From Nitrospiraceae bacterium (lineage in GTDB: Bacteria > Nitrospirota > Thermodesulfovibrionia > UBA6902), in contig CP070632.1 of the NCBI GenBank assembly GCA_020356065.1, positions 1,086,973 through 1,144,929 of the forward strand: DNA of 57,957 nucleotides, in the 5' to 3' direction. Below the pieces are notes generated by a model that made no database searches, was not told where the DNA came from, and saw nothing but the letters and a program-made list of their open reading frames with translations. Within the stretch, counting starts at the first letter, position 1, and each line of letters opens with the position of its first letter. Position numbers and translations under genes: made by a program. Shown one piece after another: positions 1-8,005 of the stretch.

Positions 1-981
1 TCCAACAGCCTTGAAGACAGTCCGGGCGGACAGTACACGGAAAACACGACAAGCTGGGTGGGGTATATGACTCCGATCGCTTCGGTCAAGGATCACAGGT
101 ATACCCTTTCGTTCGAGTGGAAAGGTGAGATTGAACAGGGCTTTGACTACATGGATATCAACTATTCCATAGACGGCATTAACTGGGACTGGATCGATTA
201 CAGGACCGGATATGAAGAGGATTTCATTTCAGACCAGTCTCTGGAACTCACCGGCGTGGCTGAAATGTTCGACAGTTTTTATTTTGGGTTCGGCATAACA
301 TCAGACAGTTCGATTAATGGTGAAGGCGTATATCTGGAAAATATATCCATTACGAGACGTCCCATCGAGATAAGTGAGTTCAATTATTCAAGTGCAAGCG
401 GTACCTCAGTTGCAGCACCATTTGTATCCGGCGTTGCAGGGTTAATACTTGCAGTGAATCCTGAATTAACGAGTATTCAGGTAAAGAATAAAATTCTGAA
501 CAGTGTAGATAAAATACCGGCACTTTCACAAAAAGTAATGTCAGGAGGCAGGTTAAATGCCTACAGTGCGCTTCATGCCAGCTCCGACAGTTCCCTCTGT
601 GATGAAAGCAATGACGGTGAAAGCGCTTCAGGCTGTGTAACAATACGCAGTTCCTCGGCCGGAACCGATGGAAGCGGAAAAGGGTGTTTTATTGCAACGG
701 CTGCGTACGGAAGCGTGATGCATCCGTATGTAAAAGAACTGCAGCGTTTTAGAGATATATTCCTTTTGACAAACGCACCCGGTAAAGCTCTCGTTCAATT
801 TTATTACACATATTCTCCTCCCCTGGCAGACTACATTCGCGACAGGGAAGATTTGAGATTGCTTACCAGAATTATCCTGGCACCTCTGATAATTCTCATC
901 GTATATCCATACAAAATACTGGGCATTTCTGTTCTTATGATAGTTGGATTACTAATTCCTGGGAGACGTAAAAATTCTTGA
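1..981 (+). CDS. Subtilisin-like serine protease with CFI-box tail (5' end missing)
   Basis: The frame is already open at base 1, so the start lies upstream; about 326 codons are visible. The first ~110 visible residues are beta-rich (a Gly/Trp/Asp-rich insert of the type seen inside bacterial S8 proteases). Near base 400 comes SGTSVAAPFVSGVAG, the catalytic-Ser box of subtilases (GTS-x-AAP). The Asp and His of the triad must lie in the missing part. At about base 685 is CFIATAAYGS, then HPYVKEL, a conserved YY.YSPPLADYI segment and a hydrophobic helix ending in basic GRRKNS: the layout of CFI-box C-terminal domains, whose role in anchoring or sorting is not established. Probably exported or surface-attached. 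No operon link to the next gene is visible, since 467 bp and a repeat intervene. Confidence 0.85.
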   Translation, partial: SNSLEDSPGGQYTENTTSWVGYMTPIASVKDHRYTLSFEWKGEIEQGFDYMDINYSIDGINWDWIDYRTGYEEDFISDQSLELTGVAEMFDSFYFGFGITSDSSINGEGVYLENISITRRPIEISEFNYSSASGTSVAAPFVSGVAGLILAVNPELTSIQVKNKILNSVDKIPALSQKVMSGGRLNAYSALHASSDSSLCDESNDGESASGCVTIRSSSAGTDGSGKGCFIATAAYGSVMHPYVKELQRFRDIFLLTNAPGKALVQFYYTYSPPLADYIRDREDLRLLTRIILAPLIILIVYPYKILGISVLMIVGLLIPGRRKNS

Positions 982-1088
982 CTCCTGCCCAACAGAGTGC
1001 TAATATTTATAATAATTTAATCTGCAAAAGCTCTAGTGAAGTGCGTCTCAAATTCCTTTGCATTGAAGCTATTGAATAAATTAATAAT

Positions 1089-1207
1089 TGTCATTCCCGA
1101 GGTAGTAGTCGGGAATCCAGTGTCTTACAGAAATGAAAAAACTCTGGATTCTCGATGCGAGTCTACGAGAGAGTCGCTCCGACCCGCTTAAGGACTGCGG
1201 GAATGAC
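1089..1207. repeat. Dispersed palindromic repeat, copy 1
   Basis: The ends are a perfect 10-bp inverted repeat: GTCATTCCCG at 1090-1099 and CGGGAATGAC at 1198-1207. An inner pair GGAATCCAG (1112-1120) / CTGGATTCT (1144-1152) extends the fold. A second, diverged copy with the same organisation lies at 7800-7878. The GTCATTCCCG...GGAATCCAG signature resembles short intergenic repeats common in anaerobe genomes (from memory). It could be a REP- or MITE-like element. No coding capacity is seen. Confidence 0.75.
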
Positions 1208-1283
1208 GGTTCACGGCACTTGAATCATAGATAAAGAAGTGTGGGATGCACTATGCTCGTTTTCAATACTTAAAAATTTTAAT

Positions 1284-1301
1284 CCTGTTACCGGAAACAG
1301 G
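1284..1301. promoter_or_regulatory. 18-bp dyad, possible operator or upstream activator site
   Basis: CCTGTT-A-CCGG-A-AACAGG is symmetric except for one A/A pair. It lies 56-73 bp upstream of the sigma-54 -24 element at 1357, a usual place for an enhancer-binding protein. Function is inferred from position and symmetry only. Confidence 0.4.
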
Positions 1302-1356
1302 TATCATGACAGACATAAGCCAATTAACTATCTTTAATATACGAGTAGTTAAACAG

Positions 1357-1372
1357 TGGCATGGCAATTGCT
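1357..1372 (+). promoter_or_regulatory. Sigma-54 promoter of the caspase-like operon
   Basis: TGGCATG-GCAA-TTGCT matches the RpoN consensus TGGCACG-N4-TTGCW with exact GG-N10-GC spacing (GG at 1358-1359, GC at 1370-1371). Transcription would start near 1383, about 65 bases before the ATG at 1449. Nothing comparable to a sigma-70 promoter stands out closer to the gene. Confidence 0.75.
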
Positions 1373-1448
1373 TTTTCATTTCAGCATGATGATAGTCTCA
1401 CCCGGCTTCTGATGATGACTAAACGGTATATATGTGATGAGGGATTGC

Positions 1449-2735
1449 ATGAGTAAAGTAAAAGCAGCAGTTTGTTTTATATCCTGCATACTATTTCTTG
1501 TGTCATGCAATTCTTCCAGGCAGGTATTAAAAAAACCTCCTTCCGGCGTCAGGGGTATTGTTCTCTCAAAGGGCATCGATACCAGGGACACAGAAGGTGT
1601 GCCTGTTAATCCTACTACATCATTTTCAACGAATGACAGGGAAGTGATCGCCCTGTTTAAAATTGAGAATCTTTCGGGTAAGCATAAAGTGCGATGGGAC
1701 TGGCATGATCCCCAAGGGAACGTATACTTTTCAACAGGTGAACATCCTGTCAAGACCGGAGAGGGCAAGTATATCCCTCAGGCTACGTTATGGCACAGAC
1801 TTTCCATTAAAGATAACAAAGCAGCATATTTGCCCGGACAGTGGGAAGTAAAGGTGTATATGGACAATATCCTGATAGAGTCAAAAAATTTTACTCTCGA
1901 AAATGCTGTTGTAAATGTTGACAGGATTAACAGCGCCGCTCTCAAGCCCTACCCCAAAGACTGGGGACTCATCATCGGCATAGAGAATTATGACAATTTA
2001 CCCGTTGTGAATTATGCCAGAAAAGATGCACAGATAATGAAAGAATACCTTATGAAGCTTTTGGGGGTGCCCGAAGACAATATTATCATGCTTATTGACA
2101 GAGGTGCTACAAAGGCACGAATAGAGGGATACCTCAAGCAATACCTTCCGCGCAATGTAGAGAAAGGGACAACACTGTACGTATATTATGCCGGTCACGG
2201 CATGCCTGACATTGAGAAGAATGAGCCCTACCTTGTTCCCTATGATGGAGATACCCGTTTTATCAACCATACGGGATACAGGCTGAAGGACTTTTATCAG
2301 GATCTTGAATCACTTGATATCGGGAAATCTTATGTGTTTCTTGATTCCTGCTTTAGCGGGGCTGCATCAAGGACGGAAAAAATGCTTGTAGCAGGAGCCA
2401 GACCCGCGCTTATTCATGTCAAGGACAGTAATACAAATTCCCGCAAAGTTGTTGCTCTTACCGCATCTCAAATGAACCAGATAAGCAATGCGTATCCTGA
2501 TGCAAAGCACGGCCTGTTTACATATTATCTCCTCAGAGCGCTGCGGGGTGAAGCTGACGAAAATGATGATCAGTGGGTCAGCATCAAGGAAGCCTATACA
2601 TACATAAAAAAACATGTGGTCAGGGTGTCGCGGAGAATGGGAACAGAACAGACTCCGGTGATAATGCCTTCGCTGGATACGCTGAAGGACACCGGAATCA
2701 GCAGGTCAGCAATTTATAATTATCGAAATAACTGA
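1449..2735 (+). CDS. Caspase-like (peptidase C14) lipoprotein
   Basis: I start at ATG 1449 because GAGGG (1439-1443) sits 5 bases upstream; the frame is open to GTG 1434. The protein (428 aa) begins with a lipoprotein signal ending in LVSC-N, so it should be lipid-anchored outside the inner membrane. Residues ~45-140 form a beta-rich domain. A caspase/metacaspase domain follows, opening with WGLIIGIENYD. Both catalytic residues are present: His250 in YYAGHG and Cys301 in LDSCFSGA. Such domains cleave after Arg/Lys or Asp in known members; the substrate here is unknown. It leads a run of four same-strand envelope genes (6-bp gap to the DUF4384 gene) behind a sigma-54 promoter. Caspase-like and DUF4384 genes are often neighbours. 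Confidence 0.88.
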   Translation: MSKVKAAVCFISCILFLVSCNSSRQVLKKPPSGVRGIVLSKGIDTRDTEGVPVNPTTSFSTNDREVIALFKIENLSGKHKVRWDWHDPQGNVYFSTGEHPVKTGEGKYIPQATLWHRLSIKDNKAAYLPGQWEVKVYMDNILIESKNFTLENAVVNVDRINSAALKPYPKDWGLIIGIENYDNLPVVNYARKDAQIMKEYLMKLLGVPEDNIIMLIDRGATKARIEGYLKQYLPRNVEKGTTLYVYYAGHGMPDIEKNEPYLVPYDGDTRFINHTGYRLKDFYQDLESLDIGKSYVFLDSCFSGAASRTEKMLVAGARPALIHVKDSNTNSRKVVALTASQMNQISNAYPDAKHGLFTYYLLRALRGEADENDDQWVSIKEAYTYIKKHVVRVSRRMGTEQTPVIMPSLDTLKDTGISRSAIYNYRNN

Positions 2736-2741
2736 AGAACA

Positions 2742-3593
2742 ATGTCACTTAAACGAATACTGACATGTATCACACCCTTTGTACTTATCCCCTTCATATC
2801 AGCGTATCAGGCAACAGGAGAGACTGTTACCTGGGTAACGGTAGAAGGTACAGGCAGTATGGTTAATGCAAAAAAAGATGAGGCAAGAGTCCGTGCACTG
2901 GAAGATGCCAGATTCAATGCATTTCATGAAGCAGTCCTGTCCGGTATTTCAGCAGAGTCACTGGTTGTGAATTTTAAACTTTCCGGAAATTTAACCGGTG
3001 CCATCCCATACTGCAGGATTACGGATAAAAAAATTCTGAACGAAGGCATTGAGCGCATAAACATTAAGGGGGAAGATGAGCCCGTTCCTGTTTATAAAGT
3101 GAAGATAAAAGCAGGAGTGATTCAGGAAACGGAAAGCACGTCTCCTGAATTCAGTATCAATTCCTCACTGAATAAACTCAGATTTACAGACGGTGATACA
3201 ATACATCTCAACGTTCAGACAACCAGGGACTGTTACATTGCTGTTTTCAACATCATGGAAAACAATAAAGTGATAAAATTATTACCCAATACATTTAAAA
3301 AGAATATTTTAATCAGCAAAAAAAATCCTCTTTCCTTTCCTGATGAGCATGACCTGAAAAATGGAATCAGCCTTGTAGCGCATATTCCGGATGGGAAAAA
3401 GTCTGTCACTGAAATGTTTTATGTGCTGGCATTGAACACGCCTCTGGCTTTGCGTGAATCAGATATTCAGGAAGGCATATATCACAGGTATGATGGCCAG
3501 ACCGCATTTTTCAGTGACCTGGTTAAGGAAGTAGCAGGTATCCCTCATAACGAAAGGGCTGAAAGTATAATCAGCTATCAAATCATAAAATGA
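2742..3593 (+). CDS. Exported DUF4384-domain protein
   Basis: The 283-aa product has an N-terminal hydrophobic export signal (residues ~4-24). Residues ~28-120 resemble the LPP20/ARE type of domain (VEGTGSMVNAKKDEARVRALEDARFNA in outline: acidic and Ala-rich helices before a beta strand). The C-terminal half, from about residue 140, fits DUF4384: FTDGDTIHLNVQTTRDCYIAVFN-like strands, then LLPN and a FYVLAL strand. DUF4384 is found beside or fused to caspase-like and Ser/Thr-kinase proteins; its biochemical role is not known. It is 6 bp from the caspase gene and overlaps or abuts the next gene, so the three are probably cotranscribed. Confidence 0.8.
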   Translation: MSLKRILTCITPFVLIPFISAYQATGETVTWVTVEGTGSMVNAKKDEARVRALEDARFNAFHEAVLSGISAESLVVNFKLSGNLTGAIPYCRITDKKILNEGIERINIKGEDEPVPVYKVKIKAGVIQETESTSPEFSINSSLNKLRFTDGDTIHLNVQTTRDCYIAVFNIMENNKVIKLLPNTFKKNILISKKNPLSFPDEHDLKNGISLVAHIPDGKKSVTEMFYVLALNTPLALRESDIQEGIYHRYDGQTAFFSDLVKEVAGIPHNERAESIISYQIIK

Positions 3594-3607
3594 TACGGAG
3601 TCCGGTC

Positions 3608-3943
3608 ATGAGATTCATAAAAAAAATATGTGCCGTTGCCATAATACTGTCATTCATCTCTGTAAACATACCCGGGACGGTATTCGCCGGGGATGAGGAC
3701 CTTTACTCAGAATCATCACATATCACAGAGAACGTACCCGAGATGATCGTTCAACCCGAAGTAGACATCCCGATGGAACAGGTCTCGACAGAGAGCAAGG
3801 GCAGTAAAAAATGGATATACTACGTGCTTGGCGGTGCCTTGATTGCAGGCGGCGCTGCCATCGGACTTGGTGGAAGCAGTGCTGGTTCTGAACCCGAACC
3901 TCCGAAAACGGGTACTATCGTCATCAGCGGGCCTGCCCCGTGA
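3608..3943 (+). CDS. Small exported protein with C-terminal membrane helix
   Basis: ATG 3608 is chosen over the overlapping ATG 3590 because GGAG (3597-3600) lies 7 bases upstream. The product (111 aa) starts MRFIKKICAVAIILSF, a signal peptide cut near VFAGD. An acidic linker (DEDLYSESS onward) follows, then KKWIYYVLGGALIAGGAAIGLGG, a Gly/Ala-rich membrane helix, and a short Pro-rich tail ending GPAP. I recognise no family. Position suggests a partner of the caspase/DUF4384 pair, perhaps a small envelope anchor; that is inference only. Confidence 0.65.
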   Translation: MRFIKKICAVAIILSFISVNIPGTVFAGDEDLYSESSHITENVPEMIVQPEVDIPMEQVSTESKGSKKWIYYVLGGALIAGGAAIGLGGSSAGSEPEPPKTGTIVISGPAP

Positions 3944-4000
3944 TGCATGACCGGTCTGATTATAGTTTATTGACCAGTTCTAAACTGAATGGGAGAAGAA

Positions 4001-5446
4001 ATGATGATCAGTAAGACAACCAGAGCGTTACCTGTTTTTCTCTGTTTCATCTTCGTGATTATATTCCTGTCATGCGGGACAGATACATCATCAAAAAATG
4101 ATGCTCACGGGACGTTTCGTGCTGACGGGAACGGACTGGCAATGTCGTTTTCATCACCGGGTGATCTTGCAAGTGCCGTAATTGGATTTTATGATCTTCA
4201 GGCCGAAGCAACAGTCAACGGAGGCAGCCCGTATCCTCTGAATGTTAATCAGGAGACAAATGAAATAAGCGGTACTATTCCTGACATATCTCCCGGGACG
4301 TATACACTCCAAGTTACGTACTTTGTTTTCACATCAGAAAAGGTTATTCTCTGTACATTTACGAAAGACGTCACAGTAACGGCCAGCCAGCAGTCAAATG
4401 TGATTATCGGGGATGCTGATCTTAACAGAAATTATGATAATGATAATGACAGCTTTACAAACCTTGAAGAGATCAGAGAGAAAACGGATCCTCTCGATTC
4501 TGACAGCCATCCCGTGATCCTGCCCGATCCACCTTCAAACGTTACCGCCATTCCGGGCATTGAAAAGGTAACGCTCAGCTGGGACAGTGTAACAGATGAA
4601 TCAACATATAATATTTATTTGGGGATATTCAGCGGAGTTTCAAAAAACTCATATGACGCCTCCTATATCTGCGATGTGACATCCTGTTATATTGACGGAT
4701 TAACGAGCGGGGTGGTCTATTACTTTGTTGTTACTTCAGTTACCGGGATTGGTGAAAGTAACGAATCGGCAGAGGTCAATGCAACACCTTATGCGTTTGA
4801 ACCGGATTGTGTAGATGCGGATGGTGACACTTTTGGTACAGGTGCGGACTGTTTAGGTCCTCAAGACTGTGATGATTCGAATAAATTGATCAATCCTGAC
4901 TCAACCGAAATCTGTGACAATATTGACAATAACTGCGATGGGCAGAAAGATGAAAATCTTCTCAAGTTAATTACATGCGGGGTTGGTGAGTGTAAAAACA
5001 ATACAGGTACAGAGACCTGCAGTAATGGGATATGGGTCAATAATACATGTGATCCATTTGCTGGTGCAGTAAATGAAATCTGTGACGGACTGGACAATGA
5101 CTGTGACGGGACCATAGACAATGGAGTATGCGCTCAGCCGGGTGACAGCTGTGGAGCAACATTGATATATGATTGCAACCAGAATTGTGCACCTGCTACC
5201 TGGTTGGGTGATGGGATCTGCGATTCCGATCCAACTGAAGCTGATTTTACCTGTATAAATAATGACAACGGAGATTGCATAAACCCAGGAGTCAGCTGCG
5301 ACACTGACAAGATTTATGACTGTCTTTTAAATTGTGAACCAGTTGACTGGTTAGGCGATGGTATTTGTGATAACGATACCCTCGATATTGATCCCGATGC
5401 TGCTGATTTTGTCTGTATAAATAATGACGAAGGGGATTGTTTATAG
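4001..5446 (+). CDS. Lipoprotein with FnIII, MopE-like metal-binding and WLGDGICD repeats
   Basis: ATG 4001 has GGGAG 5 bases upstream; the frame is open to 3989. The signal peptide ends FLSC-G, a lipobox. Residues ~25-150 are a beta-sandwich of unknown family. A DNDNDSFTNLEE...TDPLDSDS calcium-loop linker follows, then a fibronectin-III domain (residues ~175-265). Next come two Cys/Asp-rich MopE-type putative metal-binding motifs (ICDNIDNNCDG, ICDGLDNDCDG). It ends in two copies of a ~50-residue six-Cys repeat centred on DWLGDGICD or TWLGDGICD and finishing NNDxGDC. The many paired Cys imply oxidative folding outside the cytoplasm. Likely a surface lipoprotein; ligand unknown. Last gene before the inverted repeat at 5447. 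Confidence 0.8.
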   Translation: MMISKTTRALPVFLCFIFVIIFLSCGTDTSSKNDAHGTFRADGNGLAMSFSSPGDLASAVIGFYDLQAEATVNGGSPYPLNVNQETNEISGTIPDISPGTYTLQVTYFVFTSEKVILCTFTKDVTVTASQQSNVIIGDADLNRNYDNDNDSFTNLEEIREKTDPLDSDSHPVILPDPPSNVTAIPGIEKVTLSWDSVTDESTYNIYLGIFSGVSKNSYDASYICDVTSCYIDGLTSGVVYYFVVTSVTGIGESNESAEVNATPYAFEPDCVDADGDTFGTGADCLGPQDCDDSNKLINPDSTEICDNIDNNCDGQKDENLLKLITCGVGECKNNTGTETCSNGIWVNNTCDPFAGAVNEICDGLDNDCDGTIDNGVCAQPGDSCGATLIYDCNQNCAPATWLGDGICDSDPTEADFTCINNDNGDCINPGVSCDTDKIYDCLLNCEPVDWLGDGICDNDTLDIDPDAADFVCINNDEGDCL

Positions 5447-5651
5447 TCTAATCCACATTATTCATACATATTTGAGCCATGGAGGTAAGCCTTTAAAAAA
5501 AGTTTTGAATACGGTGCAATGCCAGGGGATATGATCAATGTTAGAATTTCATCAACGCTTAAAGTGTACGCTAATGTTTTGCTGTGACAGCCGCTCCCAA
5601 AACTTTTTTTAAAGGCTTATCTCCATGGGTATATGAATAATGTGGATTAGA
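5447..5651. repeat. 205-bp element with long inverted ends between convergent genes
   Basis: The left end TCTAATCCACATTATTCATA (5447-5466) is matched exactly, inverted, at 5632-5651. Further in, CCATGGAGGTAAGCC followed by TTTAAAAAAAGTTTT on the left pairs with the inverse around 5599-5630, with one substitution (GAGGT versus GAGAT). About 90 bp lie between the arms. It fills the whole gap between the stop codons of the convergent genes at 5446 and 5657. It could be a bidirectional terminator (the A/T tracts would suit) or a MITE-like element. Confidence 0.7.
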
Positions 5652-5656
5652 TTCAT

Positions 5657-7570
5657 TCATGGTCTCATTATCAGGCGGAACCCTATCACATCAGATGCAA
5701 AATCAGGTTTAAAACTGGTACGCCTCGCCGAACGGCTTGCATAAGCTGATGCACGCCAGTGCCCACCCCTGATTACACGCTCAGTTCCTGAAGAAGGCCC
5801 TTTGGGGTTTTGTGATGGTTTTGACGGGTACGAACCATACCAGTCGCTGCACCATTCTGAAACATTTCCGTGCATGTTATATATACCCCATTTATTTGGT
5901 GATAGTGTTCCGGCTAAAACAGGCATCCCGCGGTATACTTTGAATTCATCCCTGCAATGTGAAAACTCAGGACCCGGACTGCCGAAATTCGCGTGGTCTG
6001 AAGACAGACATTTTCCGAATGCAAAAGGGGATGTCGAGCCGGCCCGGGCCGCATATTCCCACTCTGCTTCAGATGGAAGTCTGTATGTTCCTTCGTCCCT
6101 TCTGTTAAGCCAGTTAATGAATGCTATCACATCATTCCATGAAATACAGGTAACCGGGTGCTGGTCCATCTGCCTGTTTGTATGCGAATTCCATGAACCG
6201 GGATTATCCCAGGAGCTGTTTCTATCGATTTTCCACCCACTGTCCTGTTTACTTATCCAGCATCCGTTCCCGTTCTCGGCTTCAGTCCTGAATCCTGTAT
6301 TCTTTACAAACTTTCTGAACTGACCGACTGTTACTTCTGTCGTTTGCAGATAAAATGGTTCTGTCAATGTGACTTTATGCAGGACTTCATCATGAAATGT
6401 ATCATGCTCTTCGTCCGGACTGCCCATGGTGAAACTGCCCGGTTTGATTAACATGAACTTCATTCCAAGACCGTTTTGTATCTCACGTCCCTGTTTATCA
6501 AGCGCAATTGAGAGAACCCTGTCTTCGCCGGCTGAAAGGTCAAGCCGCACTGTTTTTTTGTCATACCCTGAGCGGGAAAACTCCAGTGTATATGTTCCGG
6601 GTTTCAGTTCAATTCCCTGGGAGAATGAGTCAGGGACATTCAGAATTCGTATGTGAGTATCATCCGGTTTTGTTTCCAGAAACAAACGGCCTGTCAGGAG
6701 GGCCTTCCTTGACATATCAAAAACAAAATCGCCCTGTGCCAGAGATATATGGTTATGCTTGCCGTATTGCGGGTGCTGTGTATCAGAAGTAATATTTGAA
6801 ATCATACTGAGAAGGTATACTCCGAGTTCAGAGCCGGTAATAAAACCGTCTGCAATCATATCTGCATCCTCCCGTAATCCTTTTAAAAGAAGTCGATGAA
6901 ACAGATGTCTGTTAGCTGAAGAATCCTTATCACTTCCGGCTATTATATATTGTCTTACCGGCAAGGCATTACGAAGAGTAAATTCCTCTAAAAAAGGTGT
7001 CTCCACCTTAAAAACAACACCGCTCAGAAACGCATCAAACAACATCAACACATGTTTTGACAGAATCCTTTTTGAATATCTCTCAATTTCTGACATACTT
7101 ATTGCCTTGCGGGAAAAAGCTTCTGAATCTTCATCAATAGGTGGACAATCGCTGGGAATAATCCACCCCAGTTTTGAGCCATCAGGCAGGTTCCGGGTTT
7201 CCCCATGACCGGCAAAATAAAACAACATGCCGATATCAACATTGTCCCCCCCCTCTCTCACCAATTCCTCAAATGCCTTTTTTAACTCAAGGGAAGTTGG
7301 ATCGGTCATCAGTCTTACTCTGAAACCTGTCTTTCTGAGAAAGGATGAGACCTCCGCTGCATTCTGCGTCGCATCAGGGAGGTCCGGCCATTTGTCATAC
7401 GTGCTTACACCTACAACAAGAGCATAGTAATCTGAATAGAGGTATATTGATTCACCTTTTTGAGACGTTACCGTAACATCCTGGGAATACACATGAGACA
7501 CCAAAGAGAAAAAAAGAGAAAGAAACAGCAACGGGCATAATACCGGGATATGAGTCAGTCTGTATGCCAT
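5657..7570 (-). CDS. Secreted pseudo-caspase / PEGA / FGE-sulfatase fusion
   Basis: I choose ATG 7570 since it begins a clean signal peptide (MAYRLTHIPVLCPLLFLSLF..., cut near VYSQ) with AAGGTG just upstream; the frame is open to 7621. Three domains follow in 637 aa. Residues ~45-270 are a caspase fold with the His kept (FAGHG, His122), but the nucleophile box reads FDAFLSG where active members have DSCFSG, so Phe181 replaces Cys. Residues ~300-355 are a PEGA domain (LKPGTYTLEFSRSGYDKKTV). Residues ~365-637 are a formylglycine-generating-enzyme/SUMF1 domain (FTMGSPDEE, EVTVGQF, YRLPSEAEWEYAARAG, GNVSEWCSDW, RVIRGG, GFRL). Probably a non-proteolytic periplasmic binding protein. The FGE fold here may also be non-catalytic. 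Confidence 0.85.
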   Translation of the reverse strand: MAYRLTHIPVLCPLLFLSLFFSLVSHVYSQDVTVTSQKGESIYLYSDYYALVVGVSTYDKWPDLPDATQNAAEVSSFLRKTGFRVRLMTDPTSLELKKAFEELVREGGDNVDIGMLFYFAGHGETRNLPDGSKLGWIIPSDCPPIDEDSEAFSRKAISMSEIERYSKRILSKHVLMLFDAFLSGVVFKVETPFLEEFTLRNALPVRQYIIAGSDKDSSANRHLFHRLLLKGLREDADMIADGFITGSELGVYLLSMISNITSDTQHPQYGKHNHISLAQGDFVFDMSRKALLTGRLFLETKPDDTHIRILNVPDSFSQGIELKPGTYTLEFSRSGYDKKTVRLDLSAGEDRVLSIALDKQGREIQNGLGMKFMLIKPGSFTMGSPDEEHDTFHDEVLHKVTLTEPFYLQTTEVTVGQFRKFVKNTGFRTEAENGNGCWISKQDSGWKIDRNSSWDNPGSWNSHTNRQMDQHPVTCISWNDVIAFINWLNRRDEGTYRLPSEAEWEYAARAGSTSPFAFGKCLSSDHANFGSPGPEFSHCRDEFKVYRGMPVLAGTLSPNKWGIYNMHGNVSEWCSDWYGSYPSKPSQNPKGPSSGTERVIRGGHWRASAYASRSARRTSFKPDFASDVIGFRLIMRP

Positions 7571-8005
7571 AACACCTTTATTCTGAGCATTGTATTCTTG
7601 ATCCATATCAACAAGATGCATATGCGTCTATCTTAATCTTTATATTTTAAAAAATACTATACACTTAAAAAATAATCATTGATTTCATTTCAACAGAAAC
7701 CTCCACACTGGTTTGATACCTGCGTTCAAGGGAAATATATAGTGGATAATGCAATACATGGATACGAGAACCTATCTCAAAATTGAAGTCGTCTTGGTCG
7801 TCATGCCCGAAGTCAGTAATCGGGCATCCAGAACCTTTAAAAACACTGGATTCCTGATCAACAAACCTCGGGAATGACAGGATCGGTGTAATAGTAACTT
7901 AAAAAATTTGTATTTTTAGATAGGTTCTAATTAAACGACTTTAAAGAATTATTGTTTCTGAGGATTACACGTTGAAGTGAGAATGGAAAAAAGCAGTTAC
8001 AGTAA
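7571..8005. other. Intergenic region with palindromic repeat copy 2
   Basis: 435 bp separate two minus-strand genes. Apart from the repeat at 7800-7878 I see only AT-rich sequence. There is no credible ORF, and no GG-N10-GC promoter on the minus strand ahead of the 7570 gene. Confidence 0.6.
7800..7878. repeat. Dispersed palindromic repeat, copy 2
   Basis: GTCATGCCCG (7800-7809) and CGGGAATGAC (7869-7878) form the ends. An inner pair GCATCCAG / CTGGATTCC lies at about 7824-7831 and 7846-7854. It is shorter than copy 1 (79 versus 118 bp) and has diverged (GCCCG for TCCCG), with the same nesting of inverted segments. Confidence 0.65.

Larger units (their letters stand above)
982..1448. other. 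Intergenic region with palindromic repeat, dyad and sigma-54 promoter
   Basis: This gap holds no credible gene. From left to right it contains an AT-rich stretch, a dispersed palindromic repeat (1089-1207), an 18-bp dyad (1284-1301), a partial match to the TGACAAATAT motif (1307-1316) and a strong sigma-54 promoter (1357-1372) leading into the caspase-like gene. These items are listed separately. Confidence 0.7.

Noticed and set aside
5802-6323. 173-codon plus-strand frame opposite the FGE domain
   Set aside because: The minus strand encodes well-conserved FGE motifs over this stretch.
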